From positions 1 to 43,805 of the IMG/VR virus record IMGVR_UViG_3300009488_000007: 43,805 nt of DNA. One strand, given 5' to 3'. The stretch is from a virus. Position numbers and translations under genes: made by a program. The first letter of the stretch is position 1. Every line of letters begins with the position of its first letter. Below are positions 6,074 to 12,060 of the stretch, piece by piece. The notes below the pieces were generated by a model. The model was not told the origin of the DNA. It did not search any database and worked only from the letters and a program-made list of their open reading frames with translations.

Positions 6074-6478
6074 TCAGTAAGATATGTAGATATATGGCTC
6101 CTTGCCTTCGGAGAGTAGCCTTTTACCCAGCTCCAAAAAATCTTGGTATTCTTGGAAATCTTTGGCATCTATTGGAGCATTTTGCCGTTCGGAAAGGTCA
6201 AGCTCAGAACCTTCAGTATAGTCCCACCTACCCTTTTCAGGTCTTTCGCCATTCCTGGATTTAAGTAAGGTTAATGCCACCTCAAAAGCAACAGGGTCAA
6301 ACGGAGTCTCTTCATCCCAACTCATCCAACCAAACAGAACTTTAAGTGCATCGGATAGACCACCAAAATATGTACCTCTGAGGTAGCCAACATTCCCACT
6401 ACTACGGAACCCAGTTATTTGGCTCCTTCTTTCTTCCTCTGTAACATCCTTCCACCTCATGTATACATCAACACCCAT
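6074..6478 (-). CDS. Conserved phage hypothetical protein (MGVDVYMRW type)
   Basis: The 134-residue protein begins MGVDVYMRWKDVTEEERRSQ, a start I recognise from a family of uncharacterised phage proteins, continues with the aromatic, Gly-rich stretch GNVGYLRGTYFGG, and ends with a Tyr-rich KEPYIYISY. It is the first gene after an AT-rich gap (6481-6632) and has an AGGAGG ribosome site, so it may start a transcript. No enzyme motif seen. Confidence 0.75.
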   Translation of the reverse strand: MGVDVYMRWKDVTEEERRSQITGFRSSGNVGYLRGTYFGGLSDALKVLFGWMSWDEETPFDPVAFEVALTLLKSRNGERPEKGRWDYTEGSELDLSERQNAPIDAKDFQEYQDFLELGKRLLSEGKEPYIYISY

Positions 6479-6480
6479 TT

Positions 6481-6632
6481 TATTACACCTCCTTTATTCT
6501 CCTTGGTATACTTCTATCTATATAATACTATTATAATATAGTCTATATACTTTACTAATACTTCCTATATGACATAATCTAGTCCTTCTCCTTGGTATAG
6601 TATAGTGCTATGACTATATTAGTATTATTTAG
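6481..6632 (-). promoter_or_regulatory. AT-rich intergenic region with a weak minus-strand promoter
   Basis: This 150-base gap has no credible open frame. A perfect TATAAT lies on the minus strand (6535-6530). At 17-bp spacing only a poor -35 (TTAGTA, 6558-6553) is found, so it would need help or be a weak internal promoter. The phrase TTCTCCTTGGTATA occurs twice, near 6497 and 6588. TATGACATAA at 6568-6577 is a two-mismatch relative of the operator-like motif CTTnACATAA found at the strong promoters. Confidence 0.4.
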
Positions 6633-6992
6633 TTAAGTATATACTCTACCTGTATAGTCTATCTTCATTCCATCATAGAACTCCTTACCAGATAGCAGAT
6701 AACCATAATACCAAGTCCGCCTATGTTGCCATACACTGTATCCTGATATGCCAGCTATACTTAGGGCTAGGTTGAGTCTATCCTTGGTAGTTGGAATATA
6801 CCGACCAGCAGAGTATAGTTGAAGGTAATCAGGGTAGAATCGGGCTATGATGTAATTGTGTAGTCCCATAACAATATACTCAGGGAATTCCACACCACCA
6901 ACAGTCTCCTTGGATAGTAATTCTAGGTAGGTACTGTTGGCTATCCTCTTGTGACCGTGGTAGAGTCTGTCCTTTACGTCTTGGTAGCTCAT
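6633..6992 (-). CDS. Conserved phage hypothetical protein (119 residues)
   Basis: I place the start at ATG 6992-6990, seven bases after AAGGAG; an in-frame ATG at 7016 has no site. The protein reads MSYQDVKDRLYHGHKRIANS, a start I recognise from a widespread uncharacterised phage family. Later features are FPEYIVMGLHNYIIARFYPD, PTTKDRLNLAL and an aromatic region HRRTWYYGYL. The family looks like a small alpha/beta domain. Its stop lies at the edge of the AT-rich gap. Confidence 0.75.
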   Translation of the reverse strand: MSYQDVKDRLYHGHKRIANSTYLELLSKETVGGVEFPEYIVMGLHNYIIARFYPDYLQLYSAGRYIPTTKDRLNLALSIAGISGYSVWQHRRTWYYGYLLSGKEFYDGMKIDYTGRVYT

Positions 6993-7204
6993 TTGTTTTC
7001 TCCTTTGTTTGTCCAATAACTACCCTGGCCATCGGTGGACAATTCACCTTTTTCTACCAGGTAATCTAAACATTCTTGCCAATCCTCACTGTAGTGCCGT
7101 CCCATCCGATTCTCTAAGAGGTGTGTAAATGCGAATGGGCTTTTCCTTCTAGCTGTGGCTCTTATCCTATTGATTATAGACAGTCTTTCATTTGGACGTA
7201 TCAT
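6989..7204 (-). CDS. Small winged-helix-like protein
   Basis: The 71-residue product MIRPNERLSIINRIRATARR continues with LLENRMGRHYSEDWQECLDYLVEKGELSTDGQGSYW in outline (last two thirds). The pattern of a helical bundle followed by helix, GEL turn and a two-stranded wing (STDGQGSYWTN) resembles small winged-helix DNA-binding domains. It overlaps the next gene by 4 bases. Sequence support is moderate; a plain helical protein is the alternative. Confidence 0.7.
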   Translation of the reverse strand: MIRPNERLSIINRIRATARRKSPFAFTHLLENRMGRHYSEDWQECLDYLVEKGELSTDGQGSYWTNKGENK

Positions 7205-7401
7205 TATTTCTCCTCCGTTTTATATTGTAGTAGTATCCTACCCAACCTCTTATGCCCTGCCTTCATTACCCACTTAGCCCACCAATCTGCTACTGAGCCA
7301 ATGGGTAGGTTTTCATCCAGACCAGTTAGTTCTGACAGGTCATTCTCCGCACCTACGGCGGCATCGTCCATAGCCTGTTTATCCTGTTCTGTGAATGACA
7401 T
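7204..7401 (-). CDS. Hypothetical 65-residue protein
   Basis: ATG at 7401 follows GGAGGTAACCA, the ribosome-site arrangement used again at 8031 and 8196. The product is acidic at the N-terminus (FTEQDKQAMDDAAVGAENDL) and carries VADWWAKWVMKAGHKRLGRI near the C-terminus, a short amphipathic helix with three Trp. Similar tiny proteins occur in related phages. Function unknown. Confidence 0.75.
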   Translation of the reverse strand: MSFTEQDKQAMDDAAVGAENDLSELTGLDENLPIGSVADWWAKWVMKAGHKRLGRILLQYKTEEK

Positions 7402-7404
7402 TGG

Positions 7405-7614
7405 TTACCTCCCAAATGTTTTGTCCTGACATTCTTGACAGAACCCAGAGATTGTATATTCCTTTCTGGATAGTACATCCCTAAATTCTGTGGCTGGTTT
7501 ACCGCACCATGAGCAGATGTCCCGCCTAATGCTGTCCCGTCTGGTTCTACCCTCAGGCAAGGTAGCATCTATTAGCGTCTCTATTCCCTCTGACTTCTTA
7601 CTTGGTTCAGCCAT
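7405..7614 (-). CDS. Zinc-ribbon microprotein
   Basis: The 69-residue product has a basic N-terminal half with RTRRDSIRRD, then CSWCGKP and GFCQECQDKTFGR. The two CxxC knuckles sit at ribbon spacing. The basic part could contact nucleic acid. It is separated by 3 bases from the next gene. Confidence 0.8.
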   Translation of the reverse strand: MAEPSKKSEGIETLIDATLPEGRTRRDSIRRDICSWCGKPATEFRDVLSRKEYTISGFCQECQDKTFGR

Positions 7615-7617
7615 TGG

Positions 7618-8031
7618 TTAGCTCCTCCTATCTATGACCTTGACACAGTTACTACCCATTATTATTGCTGGGTAGAGGACAGTTCCTCCATGTTCCCAGG
7701 TTCCTGGTGGTGTAATGGCCTCACCGATAGGGAGTACCTTATAGATTTTACACAGATTATGTCTGCTATTACATAAGGCTTGGTTTATCGCATCCTTAAG
7801 GGTTTCACAGCACCAGATACCATACCTACCGTCGGATACGACCCTATCTGGTTTGTATGTAAGTGTGTATGCAGGATTCGTCTCGCCATTCGCATAAAGC
7901 ATTAGAGGAGACTTCTTTGTACCTTTTACCCATAATGATATAAGACTGCCATCTTCCTTTACCTGTACCACCTTATAGACTGGTTTCTCACTTGCTTCCT
8001 TCAGATGTTGCTTAGTTACTTTCCTTATCAT
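7618..8031 (-). CDS. Hypothetical 137-residue beta-rich protein
   Basis: ATG at 8031 follows GGAGGTAACCA. The sequence alternates short strands (YKVVQVKEDGSLISLWVKGT) and contains GTWEHGGTVLYPAIIMGSNC near the C-terminus, which resembles DUF7666-like phage proteins in rhythm, though I cannot confirm this. The last residues and stop overlap the ribosome site of the next gene (its GGAGG encodes part of DRRS). Confidence 0.75.
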   Translation of the reverse strand: MIRKVTKQHLKEASEKPVYKVVQVKEDGSLISLWVKGTKKSPLMLYANGETNPAYTLTYKPDRVVSDGRYGIWCCETLKDAINQALCNSRHNLCKIYKVLPIGEAITPPGTWEHGGTVLYPAIIMGSNCVKVIDRRS

Positions 8032-8034
8032 TGG

Positions 8035-8196
8035 TTACCTCCTTTGTTGTAGTAGCTTACACATGCCGTCAGCGTGGCGGTAGCCGTCCTTGCCGTCCTT
8101 CACTAGGGTACCACCCGATTTGCCACATTTGGAGCAGAGGATGGGCTGACCTAGTGGATGCTTTTTGGTTGGCTCAGATGTAAAGTCTCTAGGCAT
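8035..8196 (-). CDS. Zinc-knuckle microprotein (53 residues)
   Basis: ATG at 8196-8194, TAA at 8037-8035. CSKCGKSG (residues 21-28) and GYRHADGMC (39-46) provide three Cys and a His at spacing suited to a single zinc knuckle. The C-terminal Arg-Arg and stop are encoded by AGG AGG TAA, which is at the same time the ribosome site of the following gene. Function unknown. Confidence 0.75.
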   Translation of the reverse strand: MPRDFTSEPTKKHPLGQPILCSKCGKSGGTLVKDGKDGYRHADGMCKLLQQRR

Positions 8197-8199
8197 TGG

Positions 8200-8346
8200 T
8201 TACCTCCTTTCTACCTTGGCGATTGCTTCCTTTTCGTGTATGGGGCAAGGTTTATATCCACGTAAAGTCCCACATTTTTTACCGCTCACCACTTGGGCAT
8301 AATACTTGAGGTTTATATAACATCGGCATTTTGGTGTTTTAGACAT
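8200..8346 (-). CDS. Zinc-knuckle microprotein (48 residues)
   Basis: ATG at 8346-8344 and TAA at 8202-8200. Cysteines occur as KCRCY (residues 7-9), KKCGT and PCPIH, giving four Cys plus His, probably a zinc site. As in the next gene, the ending ERR-stop is written by AGG AGG TAA, which then serves as the ribosome site for 8035-8196. Confidence 0.75.
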   Translation of the reverse strand: MSKTPKCRCYINLKYYAQVVSGKKCGTLRGYKPCPIHEKEAIAKVERR

Positions 8347-8581
8347 TGACTGCCTCCTTTATTACTCTAACCTTACCACTCCTACGAGGATGTGGATGTG
8401 TTAGTGGTTCAGGTTGCTTGCCGTCCAGCAGGTCTAGCACATACCTTAGCCGTCGTGGGCTGAATACAGGTTTGTTTAGTAGCCAGCTGATGGCTTTGTG
8501 GAGGAGGATTTGCTCCTTCAACTTGTCCTTCTGGTCAGGGCTAAGTTGGTTAATTAGCTGGTTAATTTCTCTGGCATACAT
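8339..8581 (-). CDS. Hypothetical 80-residue basic helical protein
   Basis: The product starts MYAREINQLINQLSPDQKDK, continues as helices (KEQILLHKAISWLLNKPVFS, RRLRYVLDLLDG) and ends in a basic Pro/His/Arg tail HPHPRRSGKVRVIKE that could bind nucleic acid. The overlap with the next start is 8 bases. No family recognised. Confidence 0.75.
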   Translation of the reverse strand: MYAREINQLINQLSPDQKDKLKEQILLHKAISWLLNKPVFSPRRLRYVLDLLDGKQPEPLTHPHPRRSGKVRVIKEAVNV

Positions 8582-8586
8582 TAGTT

Positions 8587-8871
8587 CTATTCTTCCAATG
8601 CATCTTTGAATACCTTTGGCACATCCTGGTAAGTCCTGCCTCTATGGTAGCCAAGCAGGAGGCAGGCTTCTACTACTACTACCAACACATCCGCTTGTCG
8701 CAGGAGAGATGGGGTAGCCATAGTCAACCTTGCACAAGCTGTGGCAAGGTCTTCCGCACAGGCAATTACCACACTCATGGACTCTTCCTCATGTTCGTTT
8801 AGCCAAGGTGCAATACTCTCAATAGGACACTCACCACTTGCACTACAGTCCATACAATCATGTGTTGCCAT
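8587..8871 (-). CDS. Small Cys-containing helical protein (94 residues)
   Basis: The N-terminus MATHDCMDCSASGECPIESI contains three cysteines in CxxC-x5-C spacing, then a long, mostly alanine- and leucine-rich helical region (VIACAEDLATACARL, ADVLVVVVEACLLLGYHRGR). A metal site at the N-terminus joined to a helical bundle is likely. GGAGG precedes the ATG at 8871. Confidence 0.75.
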   Translation of the reverse strand: MATHDCMDCSASGECPIESIAPWLNEHEEESMSVVIACAEDLATACARLTMATPSLLRQADVLVVVVEACLLLGYHRGRTYQDVPKVFKDALEE

Positions 8872-8885
8872 TTGGGTTTACCTCC

Positions 8886-9182
8886 TCAAAACTCCTTAAT
8901 CTTAGGCTTGTTAACAATCTCTATCTCCTCCCTGGATAGGCTGCCCATTAGTGTGGCTAGTACCTCAGCGGCTATGTCCAGTTGCTCTGCCTCTCTAGCT
9001 AACCAATGGGCGTTGAGGTGTATGCCAGTAACATCCTCCTTAAATAACTTGCCTCTCGACTCGGATAGGTAACTGGCAACACCTTCAACACAATATCCTG
9101 TGGCAATACGGGCTGTATCCAACAAGGCTTGATGGTCTAGCTTGGTTTGATTAGCACTTAGGTCACATTTGGTAACATCCAT
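8886..9182 (-). CDS. Hypothetical 98-residue helical protein
   Basis: The product MDVTKCDLSANQTKLDHQAL is largely helical, with LLDTARIATGYCVEGVASYL and HWLAREAEQLDIAAEVLATL, and resembles the helical part of its neighbour at 8587 in composition, so the two may be distant paralogues. Both starts are preceded by the same CATTTGGGTTTA context on the plus strand. No function assigned. Confidence 0.75.
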   Translation of the reverse strand: MDVTKCDLSANQTKLDHQALLDTARIATGYCVEGVASYLSESRGKLFKEDVTGIHLNAHWLAREAEQLDIAAEVLATLMGSLSREEIEIVNKPKIKEF

Positions 9183-9207
9183 TTGGGTTTAACTCCTTTC
9201 CTCAGCT

Positions 9208-9420
9208 CTATTGATTACCTTTCTCAAAGCCCTCTGCTACCTGCCTCTTACAATGCTTACACATACATAGACCAAGGTGATATTCTGTATCCTGTTCACC
9301 ACAGAATATGCAAGGCTCGCATTTCCTGATGACTACTTCGGACTGTCCATCCTCCTGACCGACAGCCTCGTTAGGGTATAATCTACTGTCATTCCTGTTC
9401 TGTCCTATATACCCTATCAT
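9208..9420 (-). CDS. Zinc-ribbon microprotein, first gene of the long minus operon
   Basis: The 70-residue protein has a polar N-terminal half and then KCEPCIFCG and LCMCKHCKRQ, six cysteines suited to one or two zinc ions. AAAGGAGCC precedes the ATG at 9420. It is the first gene after the strong minus promoter at 9495-9523, so it should be expressed early and strongly. Many phages place host-takeover proteins at this position; that role here is inference. Confidence 0.8.
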   Translation of the reverse strand: MIGYIGQNRNDSRLYPNEAVGQEDGQSEVVIRKCEPCIFCGEQDTEYHLGLCMCKHCKRQVAEGFEKGNQ

Positions 9421-9494
9421 TTGGCTCCTTTCCTAACCTCTATTGATTAACCTCTCAACCATCTACTCTATCCCCAATTAACTCTACTACCTCT

Positions 9495-9523
9495 ATTATA
9501 CATCCTTCTATTGCAGTTGTCAA
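9495..9523 (-). promoter_or_regulatory. Perfect sigma70-type promoter for the long minus operon
   Basis: On the minus strand TTGACA (9523-9518) and TATAAT (9500-9495) are exact consensus hexamers separated by 17 bases. Transcription would begin near 9488 and run through 9420 to 1 and on to 43175. A dyad AGAACAAATGTGCT (9525-9538) lies directly against the -35 box, and two CTTnACATAA motifs follow at 9540 and 9555. Confidence 0.85.
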
Positions 9524-9524
9524 T

Positions 9525-9538
9525 AGAACAAATGTGCT
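9525..9538. promoter_or_regulatory. Dyad operator-like site, copy 1 (AGCACAwATGTTCT family)
   Basis: AGAACAAATGTGCT is the reverse complement of AGCACATTTGTTCT. It has two six-base arms around a two-base centre. It sits immediately upstream of the -35 box of the minus promoter at 9495-9523. Three more copies are at 9575, 10308 and 10334. Confidence 0.6.
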
Positions 9539-9539
9539 A

Positions 9540-9564
9540 CTTAACATAATCTAGCTTTACATAA
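9540..9564 (+). promoter_or_regulatory. Pair of CTTnACATAA motifs
   Basis: CTTAACATAA at 9540-9549 and CTTTACATAA at 9555-9564 are direct repeats 15 bp apart, between the divergent promoters at 9495 and 9629. The same motif accompanies the strong promoters at 12295, 12380, 26524 and 43118. Possible operator for the ribbon-helix-helix protein encoded at 42951-43082. Confidence 0.55.
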
Positions 9565-9574
9565 CATCCTTATT

Positions 9575-9588
9575 AGCTCAAATGTTCT
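9575..9588. promoter_or_regulatory. Dyad operator-like site, copy 2
   Basis: AGCTCAAATGTTCT matches the dyad family with one change in the left arm. It lies 41 bp upstream of the -35 box of the plus promoter at 9629-9657, between the two divergent promoters. Confidence 0.55.
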
Positions 9589-9628
9589 ACTCCTGCCAAC
9601 GAGTTTTCACAAATTGCCTATAAAACAC

Positions 9629-9657
9629 TTGACAAAGTGCTATCCGTGTGTTATAAT
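9629..9657 (+). promoter_or_regulatory. Perfect sigma70-type promoter for the isolated plus-strand gene
   Basis: TTGACA (9629-9634) and TATAAT (9652-9657) are exact consensus at 17-bp spacing, with TGTG just before the -10 box, close to an extended -10. Transcription would begin near 9664, directly at the foot of a hairpin, and serves the gene at 9709-10245. Confidence 0.9.
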
Positions 9658-9664
9658 TAAGATA

Positions 9665-9686
9665 CTAGGAATCGGTAACGTCCTAG
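9665..9686 (+). other. 5'-terminal hairpin of the 9709 transcript
   Basis: CTAGGA (9665-9670) and TCCTAG (9681-9686) are perfect arms around a ten-base loop, followed by A-rich sequence and the ribosome site TAGGAGG. It begins at or next to the expected transcription start, so the RNA would carry a hairpin at its very 5' end, a known way of protecting mRNA from RNase E or pyrophosphohydrolase attack. Confidence 0.6.
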
Positions 9687-9708
9687 AAAAAAGATAGGAG
9701 GATGACTA

Positions 9709-10245
9709 ATGAGTATTGAGGAACTTAGGGCACAAATGCGAGCAGCTATTGACAAAAATGACGTTGATGCGATGGACTCAATAGCAATCCAGATTGTGGC
9801 TAGCAAAAAAGAACGAGCTAAAGTTGAAGCTGATAGACTGCTCAAGGAGTCTGAAGCATTAGCGGATGTTCGGGAGAAGCTAGCCGCTAAGACACACCAA
9901 ATGCTTAAAGGAATTCCAGGGCTTGACAAGGAGCTAGTAGCAGTCAAAGCGTGGGGCTTTACTTACAAGGTTGACAAAGCTAACCCAAATGAGCCAGACA
10001 TTGTCTATAAGTCGGTTAGCTTGACAACTGCTGCAGTGAAAGCTCCCAAAGCTGGAGGTGGTGGTAGCACTGGAAAGAGTAAGGATGAGTTCGGATTGAG
10101 CCTAGGGGAGATTTTTGACAAGTTTGCTACGGACGAGGACAAAACAAAACTAGCTGCTGCTACATCAGGATCCAGTCAGTGGCAGGTCAAAGTAGCTGTC
10201 AAGAAACGAGCTATCGCTAGTGGGCTGCTAGCACCAGTAAAGTAG
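9709..10245 (+). CDS. Isolated, strongly expressed protein of unknown function (178 residues)
   Basis: This lone plus-strand gene lies between two minus-strand operons and has its own consensus promoter, 5' hairpin, AGGAGG site and hairpin terminator. The N-terminal half is a charged coiled coil (MSIEELRAQMRAAIDKNDVD to about residue 65). The middle contains VKAWGFTYKVDKANPNEPD, then a glycine-rich linker GGGGSTGKSK (about 117-126). The C-terminal domain is SLGEIFDKFATDEDK followed by a basic stretch QVKVAVKKRAIASGLLAPVK. Coiled coil, flexible linker and basic end suggest an oligomeric nucleic-acid-binding protein such as a nucleoid-like protein, ssDNA-binding accessory or regulator. The surrounding dyads would be natural targets. 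I do not know the family well enough to name it. Confidence 0.85.
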   Translation: MSIEELRAQMRAAIDKNDVDAMDSIAIQIVASKKERAKVEADRLLKESEALADVREKLAAKTHQMLKGIPGLDKELVAVKAWGFTYKVDKANPNEPDIVYKSVSLTTAAVKAPKAGGGGSTGKSKDEFGLSLGEIFDKFATDEDKTKLAAATSGSSQWQVKVAVKKRAIASGLLAPVK

Positions 10246-10260
10246 CCAACAGGACACAGA

Positions 10261-10296
10261 GGAGCGGATTAGTTGCCAGTCCGCTCCTTTTTATTT
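10261..10296 (+). terminator. Rho-independent terminator of the 9709 gene
   Basis: GGAGCGGA (10261-10268) and TCCGCTCC (10280-10287) form a perfect 8-bp stem around an 11-base loop, followed at once by TTTTTATTT. It starts 16 bases after the stop codon at 10245 and ends the single-gene transcript before the converging minus operon. Confidence 0.92.
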
Positions 10297-10307
10297 GTCC
10301 GTCAATT

Positions 10308-10321
10308 AGCACATATGTTCT
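10308..10321. promoter_or_regulatory. Dyad operator-like site, copy 3
   Basis: AGCACATATGTTCT, with arms AGCACA and TGTTCT around a two-base centre. It lies downstream of the terminator, so it does not regulate initiation at a nearby promoter. Looping to the upstream copies or a non-transcriptional role such as an origin or partition site is conceivable. Confidence 0.55.
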
Positions 10322-10333
10322 ACCCAGGCCTCT

Positions 10334-10347
10334 AGCACAAATGTTCT
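10334..10347. promoter_or_regulatory. Dyad operator-like site, copy 4
   Basis: AGCACAAATGTTCT, 26 bp after copy 3 in the same orientation, which puts the two on nearly the same helical face. The remaining gap from 10348 to 10432 has no open frame. It contains a weak bulged hairpin CCCAGTAC/GTACGGG (10377-10401) followed by TTTTTT at 10409-10414, possibly a back-up plus-strand terminator. Confidence 0.55.
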
Positions 10348-10432
10348 CCTAGCCAGCTGTCAATTATTTATCCTATCCCAGTACTATTAGCGAGGTACGG
10401 GTGGACTCTTTTTTAGATAGATATATATTTTC

Positions 10433-10633
10433 TTATGGTAGGTCTGAGAAATTACTCCAGTTCAATTTTGTCATTACCTCAACCTTACCACTCCTTTGTA
10501 TGGTGTCAATTTGGATACCCATAGGAGTGATGTAGCGTATTAGGTCGTAGTAAGGTTCATAGAAGATTTCCATCCAGCCATTGTCCGAAATGAATTTAAT
10601 AAATATCCTCTTACTAATTTCCCTGTTAGGCAT
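10433..10633 (-). CDS. Hypothetical 66-residue protein
   Basis: Last gene of the short minus operon. The product MPNREISKRIFIKFISDNGW is rich in aromatic residues (MEIFYEPYYDLIRYITPMG) and predicted beta strands, with no cysteine. GGAGGA precedes the start. It converges with the 9709 transcription unit. Function unknown. Confidence 0.75.
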   Translation of the reverse strand: MPNREISKRIFIKFISDNGWMEIFYEPYYDLIRYITPMGIQIDTIQRSGKVEVMTKLNWSNFSDLP

Positions 10634-10855
10634 TTAATCCTCCTCTCCAATCATAGTAAATATTTTACCCATATCATAGTGATTGGGAAAGCTCCTAACA
10701 TCCTTACACCACTTGCAATACCACAGCCCTGTGTGGAATTCTCCATTCTCACTATGTTGTATTTCTATCCAATGATGGGCACCAGTGGGTGAGGCTGGAC
10801 ATTTCCATACATCAGAGGCTAAGTATTCCTTATATGTTAGAGTCTTTCCGCCCAT
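10634..10855 (-). CDS. Zinc-ribbon-like protein (73 residues)
   Basis: The sequence has WKCPASPTGAHHWIEIQ near residues 17-33 and LWYCKWCKDVRSF near 44-56, so one Cys, two His and a CxxC pair could hold zinc. GGAGGAGGACAG precedes the ATG at 10855. The product is otherwise beta-rich. Role unknown. Confidence 0.8.
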   Translation of the reverse strand: MGGKTLTYKEYLASDVWKCPASPTGAHHWIEIQHSENGEFHTGLWYCKWCKDVRSFPNHYDMGKIFTMIGEED

Positions 10856-10886
10856 CTGTCCTCCTCCTTGTCATCTGTTAACCACT

Positions 10887-11057
10887 TTAATTTAGACCAA
10901 TCCTGGCTTGGGCATTTAGTTCCTTTTGGTAAGAGTTATAGAGCATTTCTGTGTCCACCTTAAAACCGCCTCCTATCTCTATACTAGAGCCATATTCCAC
11001 TCTTTTTATTTTTCTAAATATAGCCCAAAGTTGCCCCAATGTTATCATATCTTCCAC
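10887..11057 (-). CDS. Hypothetical 56-residue protein with GTG start
   Basis: GTG at 11057-11055 lies six bases after AGGAGGG; TAA at 10889-10887. The product is MEDMITLGQLWAIFRKIKRV, then EYGSSIEIGGGFKVDTEM and a polar helical end. Nothing else explains this gap, and the ribosome site is strong. Family unknown. Confidence 0.65.
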   Translation of the reverse strand: MEDMITLGQLWAIFRKIKRVEYGSSIEIGGGFKVDTEMLYNSYQKELNAQARIGLN

Positions 11058-11093
11058 AGTTCCCTCCTTTAACTCTTGACAGTAACTTTTTGA

Positions 11094-11525
11094 TTATAGC
11101 CTTTCCGCCCATGATTTGGGCACTCCTCCCAAAGTAGCTACCTCCAGCATAATATCAATCATTTGTTGGGTTAGTCTAGCCTCAGCTAATAGATTATCTG
11201 GATAGCTACCACCTTTCCTCATCTGTTCAGCCTTATGGAACCGCCTAACCAGCAAGTAGCGTTTCCTCCTATCCTCCTCACATAGAGTTGGCTTTTTCTC
11301 CCTACGCTGTGGGACATATGGATTACGTCTAAGGTAGTCTAGTCCTTGTTCTATCCAACATTGAGGATGATAGCTGTAGGAAACATTCCACCCTCTACTA
11401 TCTGGATTGCCTTTATTCCAGAAAAATACAGTAACTACAGGAGTGCTATTATCTATGGACTGGTCGCACCACTTACAGGTGGACTTCTTAACACACCATT
11501 TCATGGTTACATTGGGAATAGTCAT
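11094..11525 (-). CDS. PARP-type-like zinc finger phage protein (143 residues)
   Basis: The first 60 residues contain WCVKKSTCKWCDQSI, a beta region VVTVFFWNKG and YSYHPQCWIEQG, the Cx2C...HxxC order of small zinc fingers that end in a short Trp helix. The C-terminal half is basic and helical (RRKRYLLVRRFHKAEQMRKG) and ends with TLGGVPKSWAERL. The arrangement suggests nucleic-acid contact. It is coupled to the upstream gene by a 4-base overlap. Confidence 0.75.
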   Translation of the reverse strand: MTIPNVTMKWCVKKSTCKWCDQSIDNSTPVVTVFFWNKGNPDSRGWNVSYSYHPQCWIEQGLDYLRRNPYVPQRREKKPTLCEEDRRKRYLLVRRFHKAEQMRKGGSYPDNLLAEARLTQQMIDIMLEVATLGGVPKSWAERL

Positions 11526-11686
11526 TCTTGGTCATCAACCTCCTGGAACAATTCTATCATTCTAATCATACTCCTCAGCATCATTTGTTCTGCTGGACTA
11601 AGGCTATTGTCCACCAGAGCCCTTTCTAGTTCTTCCTTTACGAGTATCTCCTCAGTTTGCAATTCAAATAATGGTTGAGTAGTCAT
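11522..11686 (-). CDS. Hypothetical 54-residue acidic helical protein
   Basis: ATG at 11686-11684 and TGA at 11524-11522, overlapping both neighbours by 4 bases. The product MTTQPLFELQTEEILVKEEL continues as helices ending EQMMLRSMIRMIELFQEVDD. Probably a small helical dimer. No family recognised. Confidence 0.7.
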   Translation of the reverse strand: MTTQPLFELQTEEILVKEELERALVDNSLSPAEQMMLRSMIRMIELFQEVDDQE

Positions 11687-11916
11687 ACCTTTAGCAACTC
11701 CCTTTCCTCAACATGCTTTTTCCTAATCAATTCCCAATCCTCTCCCTTAACCACATACAGAGGAAATATCACTCCACACCTACATTCAAACAAATTCTTA
11801 TTGTAGGCAGGATAATGCACAGGACAATGAATTTCTATGGAGAGTTTAGCTCCTAGATAATCTATTTCCTGAGTGTACCCCTGCTGTATATATGCTCCCC
11901 AAACTGCCACAATCAC
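11683..11916 (-). CDS. Small CHCC-type zinc protein (77 residues)
   Basis: A GTG start at 11916 follows AGAGG at a short distance. The sequence is beta-rich at first (MIVAVWGAYIQQGYTQEIDY), then IHCPVHYPAYNKNLFECRCG provides Cys-x2-His and Cys-x-Cys ligands, and the end is a charged helix with WELIRKKHVEERELL. Likely a single zinc site. Function unknown. Confidence 0.75.
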   Translation of the reverse strand: MIVAVWGAYIQQGYTQEIDYLGAKLSIEIHCPVHYPAYNKNLFECRCGVIFPLYVVKGEDWELIRKKHVEERELLKV

Positions 11917-11928
11917 CTCTTTGAAGTG

Positions 11929-12015
11929 TTAAGCTACCTTGCAGGTTCTGTTGGGATATTGGTTAGCCCGAACTATACCCACCACTTCTACCATCAGTAG
12001 TGCTACCCATCCCAA
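11929..12015 (-). CDS. Possible 28-residue hydrophobic peptide (tentative)
   Basis: The gap 11917-12060 is longer than usual here. One frame starting at TTG 12015-12013 reads LGWVALLMVEVVGIVRANQY then PNRTCKVA, like one membrane span or a short signal peptide. The ribosome site is poor (AGAAG eight bases away). A second tiny frame, MAEISTCKEWRNPRSKNLWD (12003-12068), overlaps the stop of the upstream gene by 8 bases. Neither is certain. Confidence 0.25.
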   Translation of the reverse strand: MGWVALLMVEVVGIVRANQYPNRTCKVA

Positions 12016-12060
12016 AGATTTTTACTTCTGGGGTTTCTCCACTCCTTACATGTGGAGATT

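Noticed and set aside
10377-10414. A second terminator after the 9709 gene
   Set aside because: The stem is bulged and the T run begins seven to eight bases after it, so it is weaker than the convincing hairpin at 10261.
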